The translations under genes were made by a program, and so were the position numbers. Shown one piece after another: positions 53,156-58,180 of a DNA stretch of 58,180 nucleotides. Position 1 is the first letter of the stretch, and each line of letters starts with the position of its first letter. The notes under the pieces were generated by a model that was given only the letters and a program-made list of their open reading frames with translations, searched no databases and was not told where the DNA came from. The DNA is from DASRRB01 sp036732755 (GTDB lineage: Bacteria; Planctomycetota; B15-G4; SIAN01). The stretch lies in assembly GCA_036732755.1 (NCBI GenBank), contig DAINBU010000013.1:1-58180 (forward strand), in the 5' to 3' direction.

Positions 53156-54397
53156 CTACAAAGAGGGCGTGTCGCTCCGGCGCGGCAGGATCCAGCGCAG
53201 CAGCGGCGATGTCATGAACGTCGTCACTAGCGCCATCAGCACCATCGCGGAGAAGAGCGCGGGCGAGAGGATCCCGAGGTCGAGGCCGATGTTGAGGATG
53301 ATCAGCTCGACGAGGCCGCGGGTGTTCATGAGGAGGCCGACGGCGGCCGACTCGCGCCAGGAGAGACCGGTGCAGCGCGCGGCGGCGAGCGCGCCGCCCC
53401 ACTTGCCGGCGATCGCGACCACGATGATGAGCAGCGTGTAGAGCGCCATCGAGCCGCCCGCGGCGAGGCCGAAGCTCGAACGCAGCCCGGTGAAGGCGAA
53501 ATAGACCGGCAGCAGCAGCACGACGGTCACCGACTCGAACCGCTTCCAGATCTCCTTCGAAAGCCCCTCGTGGCGCGGCATGACGATGCCGGCGAGGAAT
53601 GCCCCGAAGACGGCGTGCACGCCGAGCGACTCGGTCACCCACGCCGACGCGAGCGCGAGCAGGAGGATCCAGGCGAGGCTCCCGTGGGAGAGCGCGCCGC
53701 CCCGGCGCTCGAAGTCGGCGGCGAAGCGGCGCGCGCCGCGCCGCACGATCGTCAACATCACGAGCGCGAACGCGGCGAGCCCGAGCAGCGCGAGCCACCA
53801 CGGCAGCGCGAGCTCGGTCGCGCGGATCAGCACGACGATCGCCGCGAGCATCGTCCACGCCGCCACGTCGTCGACCGCCGCGCAGGTGATCGCCACGACG
53901 CCCACCTTCGAGCGCAGCAGCCCGCGCTCCGTAAGGATGCGCGCGAGCACCGGGAACGCCGTGATGCTCATCGCGACGCTCATGAAGAGCGCGAAGCCGA
54001 GGAGCGGCACGCCCGGGCCGGCGACGCGCGGGTGGAGCCAGGTCGCGAGCAGCCAGCCGAGCGCGAAGGGGAGCGCGATGCTCGCGAGGCTGATCGCGAG
54101 CGCGGCGCGGCCCGATTCACGCAGCTGCTTCGGATCGAGCTCGAGCCCGACCAGGAACATGAACAGCAGGAGCCCGACCTGGCTCAGCGACTCGAGGAAG
54201 CCGAGGCTCTCCGGCGGGAAGAGCGCGTGCGATAAGGCGGGCGCGAGCCACCCGAGCAGCGACGGCCCGAGCAGGATCCCCGCGACCATCTCGCCGATCA
54301 CGCGCGGCTGGCCGATGCGGCCGAACAGCCACCCGACGACACGGGCGACCAGCAAGATCGACGCGACCTGGGCGAGCAGCAGCCGGAAGCCGGACAT
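53156..54397 (-). CDS. CPA2-family cation:proton antiporter
   Basis: A 413-residue membrane protein with 12-13 helices of the Na+/H+ exchanger (PF00999) CPA2 branch. Typical segments are GQPRVIGEMVAGILLGPSLL, FMFLVGLELDP, AAVDDVAAWTMLA (the ion-binding Asp-Asp) and GLLMNTRGLVELIILNIGL. It exchanges Na+ or K+ for H+; which cation cannot be told. There is no C-terminal RCK/TrkA domain. The ATG at 54397 is used. It is divergent from the MoxR-like gene with 91 bp between starts. Confidence 0.92.
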   Translation of the reverse strand: MSGFRLLLAQVASILLVARVVGWLFGRIGQPRVIGEMVAGILLGPSLLGWLAPALSHALFPPESLGFLESLSQVGLLLFMFLVGLELDPKQLRESGRAALAISLASIALPFALGWLLATWLHPRVAGPGVPLLGFALFMSVAMSITAFPVLARILTERGLLRSKVGVVAITCAAVDDVAAWTMLAAIVVLIRATELALPWWLALLGLAAFALVMLTIVRRGARRFAADFERRGGALSHGSLAWILLLALASAWVTESLGVHAVFGAFLAGIVMPRHEGLSKEIWKRFESVTVVLLLPVYFAFTGLRSSFGLAAGGSMALYTLLIIVVAIAGKWGGALAAARCTGLSWRESAAVGLLMNTRGLVELIILNIGLDLGILSPALFSAMVLMALVTTFMTSPLLRWILPRRSDTPSL

Positions 54398-54488
54398 GGA
54401 CGCGGCGACCCCCCTGGGAATGGCGGCGCGATCTTGCCAGAACGGCGGCGTCCTGCGGACCGCGCGCGCGGCGCTAGAGTCCCGCTCC

Positions 54489-55448
54489 ATGCGCACCCAC
54501 ACGATCGGCGACCTCTCGCTCGTGCTGTCGGAGCCTGTCTCGAAGCAGGTGTCCTGGATCGGCCAGGAGGAGCTGCTCGAGCAGATCCTCGCCTGCTGGA
54601 CGCGCATCACGAAGGACGACCTGCCGCTCACGCCGCGGCTGATCGGCAAGCCGGGGATGGGCAAGACGACGCTCGCGCAGGCCGCGGCGCAGGCGATCGG
54701 CAAGCCGGTCTTCATCTACCAGTGCACGACCGACACGCGGCCCGAGGACCTGCTGGTCACGCCGGTCCTGTCGGGCGCGGGCAAGATCAGCTACCACGCC
54801 TCGCCGCTCGTGAGCGCCATGATCGAGGGCGGCGTCGCGATCCTCGACGAGGCCAACCGGATGCCCGAGAAGTCGTGGGCGTCGCTCGCGCCGCTGCTGG
54901 ACCACCGCCGCTACGTCGAGAGCATCGTCGCGGGCGTGCGCATCCCCGCGCACGACGACTTCCGCTGCTGCGTCACGATGAACGACGACGCGTCGACCTA
55001 CGAAGTGCCCGAATACATGGTGAGCCGCATCCAGCCGCTCGTCTTCGTCGACTTCCCCGAGAAGGACGAGGAGCTCGAGATCCTGAAATACAACGTCGAC
55101 TTCGCGCCGGCGAACCTGCTCGAGCTGACCGTCAATTTCCTGCAGCAGGCGCACCGCCACAACCTCAATTACTCGACGCGCGACGGCATCAACATCATGC
55201 GCTACGCGCTCAAGCTCGAGAATGCGCGCGGCGAGTCGATCGAGGCCGCCTTCCACAAGGCGGTGACGCAGATCCTCGGCGAGGGCGCCGAGAACTTCGA
55301 GGAGCGCGCGAGCGGCCTCTTCTTCCCCAAGGACATGAAGAAGCTCGGCGACTTCATGACCACCGAGGAGGACCTCGAGGAGGAGGAGGAGGGCGAGGAG
55401 GACGACGACGACGAGGACGACGCGCCCGAAGAAGGGACCGCGCGCTGA
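54489..55448 (+). CDS. MoxR-like AAA+ ATPase
   Basis: A 319-residue single-module AAA+ ATPase of the MoxR/dynein-related (AAA_5) type. Walker A is GKPGMGKT (53-60). The Walker B acidic pair is D120-E121 in GVAILDEANRM. CCVTMNDDASTYEVPE holds sensor 1, and VSRIQPLVFVDFPEKDEE follows. MoxR ATPases act as chaperones that activate partner proteins. The tail is a long acidic stretch (EEDLEEEEEGEEDDDDEDD). A TraB/DUF5682-like gene follows 14 bp downstream, so the two are probably co-expressed. No VWA-domain gene is next to it. Confidence 0.88.
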   Translation: MRTHTIGDLSLVLSEPVSKQVSWIGQEELLEQILACWTRITKDDLPLTPRLIGKPGMGKTTLAQAAAQAIGKPVFIYQCTTDTRPEDLLVTPVLSGAGKISYHASPLVSAMIEGGVAILDEANRMPEKSWASLAPLLDHRRYVESIVAGVRIPAHDDFRCCVTMNDDASTYEVPEYMVSRIQPLVFVDFPEKDEELEILKYNVDFAPANLLELTVNFLQQAHRHNLNYSTRDGINIMRYALKLENARGESIEAAFHKAVTQILGEGAENFEERASGLFFPKDMKKLGDFMTTEEDLEEEEEGEEDDDDEDDAPEEGTAR

Positions 55449-55462
55449 GCCGCGAGGCCGCG

Positions 55463-57499
55463 ATGTCGCCGCCGCCCCCTCCCTCCAAGCTCCGCTGGAA
55501 GAACGTCGAGGTGATCCCGCTCGTGCACGGGCGGGTCGCCTTCGCGGTCGCGGTGCGCGAGCGGATGCTGTCGAAGCGCCACGCCGCGCTGGCGGTCGAG
55601 CTGCCGCCGAGCCTGCGCGGCGCGGTCGAGCGCGCCCTCGGACAGCTCCCGCGCGTCTCCGCCGTGCTCTACCGCGAATGGCTGCTGCCCGAGAGCGGCG
55701 CGTCGTCGTGGTCTCCGGAGCGGGAACAGCGGGACGACGAGGTCGAGGCGGCGACCGACACGCAGGCGTGGTACGTCCCGATCGATCCGTGCGACGCGGT
55801 GGTCGAGGGGCTGCGCATCGCGCGCGGCGAGCGCGTGCCGGTGCACTACGTCGACGCCGAGGTCGAGAACTTCGCGGGGCGGCGCTTCGTCATGCCCGAC
55901 CCGCACGCGCTGCTGACGATCGGGATCGACGGCTACTACGACGCCGCGCTCCCGACCATCCGCGTGCACCACCCGCCGACGCCGGAGGACGTCGTGCGCG
56001 AGCGCCACATGGCGGCGCGCATCGCCGAGCTCGCGCGCGCGAGCGAGGGGCGCGGCGACGTCCTCTTCCTGTGCGGCATGGCCCATTGGGAGCGCATCCG
56101 CGAGCACCTCGAGCAAGGCAGCGGCGCGCTCCATACCGGACGCGGCCCCGACCCCGACGCCGTCGCGGTCATCACCGTGCACGAGCAGTCGCTCTACCAC
56201 ATGCTGGGAGAGATCCCGTTCGTGACGTGGTCGTGGGAGCGCCACCGGAGTTCCTTCGAGATCGGGCGGCACGACACGATCCTCGCCGTGAAGGAGCTGC
56301 TGCTCGCGACGCGCGCGCACTACCTCGCGACGGAGAAGGAGACGCTCGAGATCCCGACGCCGTCGGCGCTGTCGACGCTGCTCGATTACTTGCGGAAGCT
56401 GACCGTCTCGCGCCATCGGCTGGCGCCCGATCTCTACGCGCTGGTCGTCGCCGCCAAGGGCGTCATCGGGAACGATTTCGCCTTGGCGATGCTGAACACC
56501 GCCGCGACCTACCCCCCGAACGCGCCTCCCGAGGACAAGGAGGCGGCGAAGGAGATGGCGGCCGCGGATCCCTTCAAGGACCTCGGCGGCGAGAAGGAGA
56601 AGCCGGCGCCGACCGAGCCCGATCCCGAATCGCCCTTCGACGGGCCGACCGACCTCCTCTTCGAAGCGACCGGCGAGCGCGCCCGCATCGGCGACGAGAT
56701 CACGCGCATCACGTCACGCGCCCCCGGCGACTGGCGGACGTTGCGGCGCGTGAAACTCATCGACAAGCCGCCCAAGGTGAATCGCGAGCTCTGGCGCTCC
56801 GTCTGGAACCCCCACGCCAGCTGCTCCTGGCCCCCCGAAGACGTGATCATCGAGAACCTGCGCGCCTACGTCTCGAGCCGGACCCTCTCCCTGGCCGGCA
56901 TCGATCAGATCCGGACCGAGGAATTCCAGAGCTCGCTCAAGGACGGCCTCGCGATCCGCGAAACCCTGCGCGACCTGCCCATCGGCAAGATCCACGTGAA
57001 GGTCGAGCCGCGCGTCCCCGGCAAGGTCGGCGCCGTCGTGATCATCTTCGAGGAGGACGACGACGGCACCCGCTTCCCCCTGCGCATGACCTGGATGGCC
57101 GAACACAAACAGGAATCGACCCTCGCCTTCTACGCCACCGACTTCCTGCAGGACATGGTCGGCCCCGCCATCGGCCGCAGCCGCTACGGCGGTTGCATGT
57201 TCCTCTACCCCCCCGTCGGCATCCCCGACATCTGGGAGGACCTGAAGTTCGAGAAGGCGCGCCGGCCGTCCGAGCGCCTGTTGTTGGCGGCGCTCTATCA
57301 CGCAAAGGAGCACTTCGTCGCCTACGTCGCCGCCAAGCCTCCGTCTCCCGAAGTCGTGGCGACCGCCCAGGTCCTGGGCCGGCACGTCGTGCACTTGCCT
57401 CTCTCGACCTTCTCCTCCCGGACCCTCGAGAAGATCCGGCGCTTCCACGTCCTGAACGGCCGCGTCGTCCGGAGCTGGGCGGCGCGGTTCATCCGTTAA
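55463..57499 (+). CDS. TraB/DUF5682-like protein linked to MoxR
   Basis: The ATG at 55463 starts 14 bp after the MoxR-like gene. The 678-residue product has an N-terminal half resembling the TraB/EreA/DUF5682 group: an early VELPPSLRGAVERAL, then VPVHYVDAEVENF, RERHMAARI with H182, and DVLFLCGMAHWERI with H208, a likely metal or active-site His. A charged linker (about 365-395) leads to a C-terminal half of about 280 residues that is not recognised (RFPLRMTWMAEHKQE, RSRYGGCMFLYPP). DUF5682 proteins are known beside MoxR/VWA genes in some bacteria. The biochemical activity is unknown. Confidence 0.65.
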   Translation: MSPPPPPSKLRWKNVEVIPLVHGRVAFAVAVRERMLSKRHAALAVELPPSLRGAVERALGQLPRVSAVLYREWLLPESGASSWSPEREQRDDEVEAATDTQAWYVPIDPCDAVVEGLRIARGERVPVHYVDAEVENFAGRRFVMPDPHALLTIGIDGYYDAALPTIRVHHPPTPEDVVRERHMAARIAELARASEGRGDVLFLCGMAHWERIREHLEQGSGALHTGRGPDPDAVAVITVHEQSLYHMLGEIPFVTWSWERHRSSFEIGRHDTILAVKELLLATRAHYLATEKETLEIPTPSALSTLLDYLRKLTVSRHRLAPDLYALVVAAKGVIGNDFALAMLNTAATYPPNAPPEDKEAAKEMAAADPFKDLGGEKEKPAPTEPDPESPFDGPTDLLFEATGERARIGDEITRITSRAPGDWRTLRRVKLIDKPPKVNRELWRSVWNPHASCSWPPEDVIIENLRAYVSSRTLSLAGIDQIRTEEFQSSLKDGLAIRETLRDLPIGKIHVKVEPRVPGKVGAVVIIFEEDDDGTRFPLRMTWMAEHKQESTLAFYATDFLQDMVGPAIGRSRYGGCMFLYPPVGIPDIWEDLKFEKARRPSERLLLAALYHAKEHFVAYVAAKPPSPEVVATAQVLGRHVVHLPLSTFSSRTLEKIRRFHVLNGRVVRSWAARFIR

Positions 57500-57725
57500 G
57501 TCCGCCTCGGCGCTCCGCGACCACCACGACCTCGCGTCGACGATCATCCCCACCCACGTCCTGAACCGCGGCCCGCGCGCCATCCGCAGCCCCTGGACCT
57601 CCTCCCGACCGATCCTCCCCGAACTCCGCTACGCAAGGATCCGTGGGTACCCATCCACGGCCCGGGGTGATAGACATGGATGTATCCTGTCGAAATCAAG
57701 TTAGGCAGACGACGGAGCAGTTTTC

Positions 57726-58118
57726 ATGGCGGACGAGGTCCGGATCGCGAAGGGGTCGCAGATCCAAATCGGCGCGCCCGCGCGTCCATTGCCAGAAGAA
57801 GTTGTGCAGGCAATTCGTGGCTTCATCGCCAGCGACGATCGCGTGATTGAGGCGCACGTGCCGCAGATGTTTATTCCAACGGCGATGAAGTCGCCTGCTC
57901 AGGTTCTCGTCGTCGAACTTCGTCCAGGATGCGACGTCAAGGCGGTGGTGGACGGGATCGGCCAGCAACTCATACGAATACTCGCCAAGGGCTCGCTCAT
58001 GGATGTTCTTCCGCTGAAGGCGGAGTCTCCTCTTCTCGTTCCGATCCGGGCTCTCAAGTTGTGCGTCAAACCACGCTCTGGGGGCTCGGGACAAGGATCT
58101 TCGGGTACGACGCAGTGA
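57726..58118 (+). CDS. SseB C-terminal-like protein
   Basis: A 130-residue protein from ATG 57726 after ACGGAG. An early GAPARPLPEEVVQAIRGF followed by a strand-rich VLVVELRPG resembles the C-terminal SseB-like domain (type III secretion/serine-sensitivity family), which is of unclear function. The call is tentative. Base composition is clearly lower in GC than the preceding genes, like the 8.3-10 kb group, suggesting a more recent arrival. The 226 bp before it hold no recognisable gene. Confidence 0.5.
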   Translation: MADEVRIAKGSQIQIGAPARPLPEEVVQAIRGFIASDDRVIEAHVPQMFIPTAMKSPAQVLVVELRPGCDVKAVVDGIGQQLIRILAKGSLMDVLPLKAESPLLVPIRALKLCVKPRSGGSGQGSSGTTQ

Positions 58119-58180
58119 AGTCGCTGCCTAACTGCCCTCTGAAAAAGTCGTGATCTGGCTGCTGCGGGTCGTCGCGAGAT

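Noticed and set aside
57500..57725. Possible small gene between the TraB-like and SseB-like genes
   Set aside because: Frames are GC-rich shadows without start signals or recognisable protein character.

Overview
The window is about 58 kb of GC-rich bacterial DNA (roughly 70% G+C) with about 40 closely packed genes. The gene content points to a planctomycete (Planctomycetota) or a close relative. The evidence is PEP-CTERM-type sorting signals, large secreted repeat proteins sharing one C-terminal module, a DUF1570-like gluzincin with many added domains, carboxypeptidase-regulatory-like/PDZ proteins, a sulfatase-family hydrolase, and an ExbB/ExbD cluster with an alpha/alpha-toroid protein. LpxD, MurJ and a barrel-like protein ending in Phe indicate an outer membrane and peptidoglycan. 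A run of exactly 10 N at 38588-38597 marks a scaffold join, so this is probably a draft or metagenome assembly. No rRNA, tRNA, CRISPR array or transposase gene was seen.

Layout. 1-7.5 kb: metallopeptidase-like giant, outer-membrane protein, regulatory-domain/PDZ protein. 7.5-10.5 kb: small accessory genes of lower GC beside a 164-bp foldback (MITE-like) element. 10.6-19 kb: zinc alcohol dehydrogenase, two tandem HEAT-repeat paralogues sharing an upstream palindrome, a small membrane protein and a HAF-repeat secreted protein. 19-23 kb: sulfatase-like lipoprotein and MurJ. 23.4-25.1 kb: three tandem thioredoxin-like genes. 25-30.6 kb: acyl-CoA thioesterase, TPR-AAA ATPase, two tandem TPR-membrane proteins and a ZIP transporter. 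30.8-42.7 kb (minus strand): TPR protein, ExbB, ExbD, PD40/toroid protein and two secreted beta-propeller-like repeat proteins. 42.9-46 kb: LpxD, a small CTERM-like protein and a ZnuA-type metal-binding protein with an extra N-terminal domain. 46-58 kb: second regulatory-domain/PDZ protein, a frameshifted lipoprotein gene, serine hydrolase, DinB-like protein, lipoprotein, PEP-CTERM lipoprotein, CPA2 antiporter, MoxR-like ATPase with a TraB/DUF5682-like partner, and an SseB-C-like protein.

The most notable observation is the first thioredoxin-like gene (23391-23936). It is interrupted only by a TGA exactly where the first Cys of the W-C-x-x-C motif belongs. The reading frame and homology continue unbroken after it, AT-leaning codons cluster around it, and a six-pair stem with a GGUCU loop lies 26 nt downstream. 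This is what a bacterial selenocysteine site looks like (U-x-x-C). The next two genes are paralogues with C-x-x-C and Q-x-x-C at the same position, so the array carries three active-site chemistries side by side. Other candidates for undescribed biology are the MoxR/TraB-like pair, the ExbBD-toroid envelope cluster and the fused ZnuA protein that has no transporter genes beside it.
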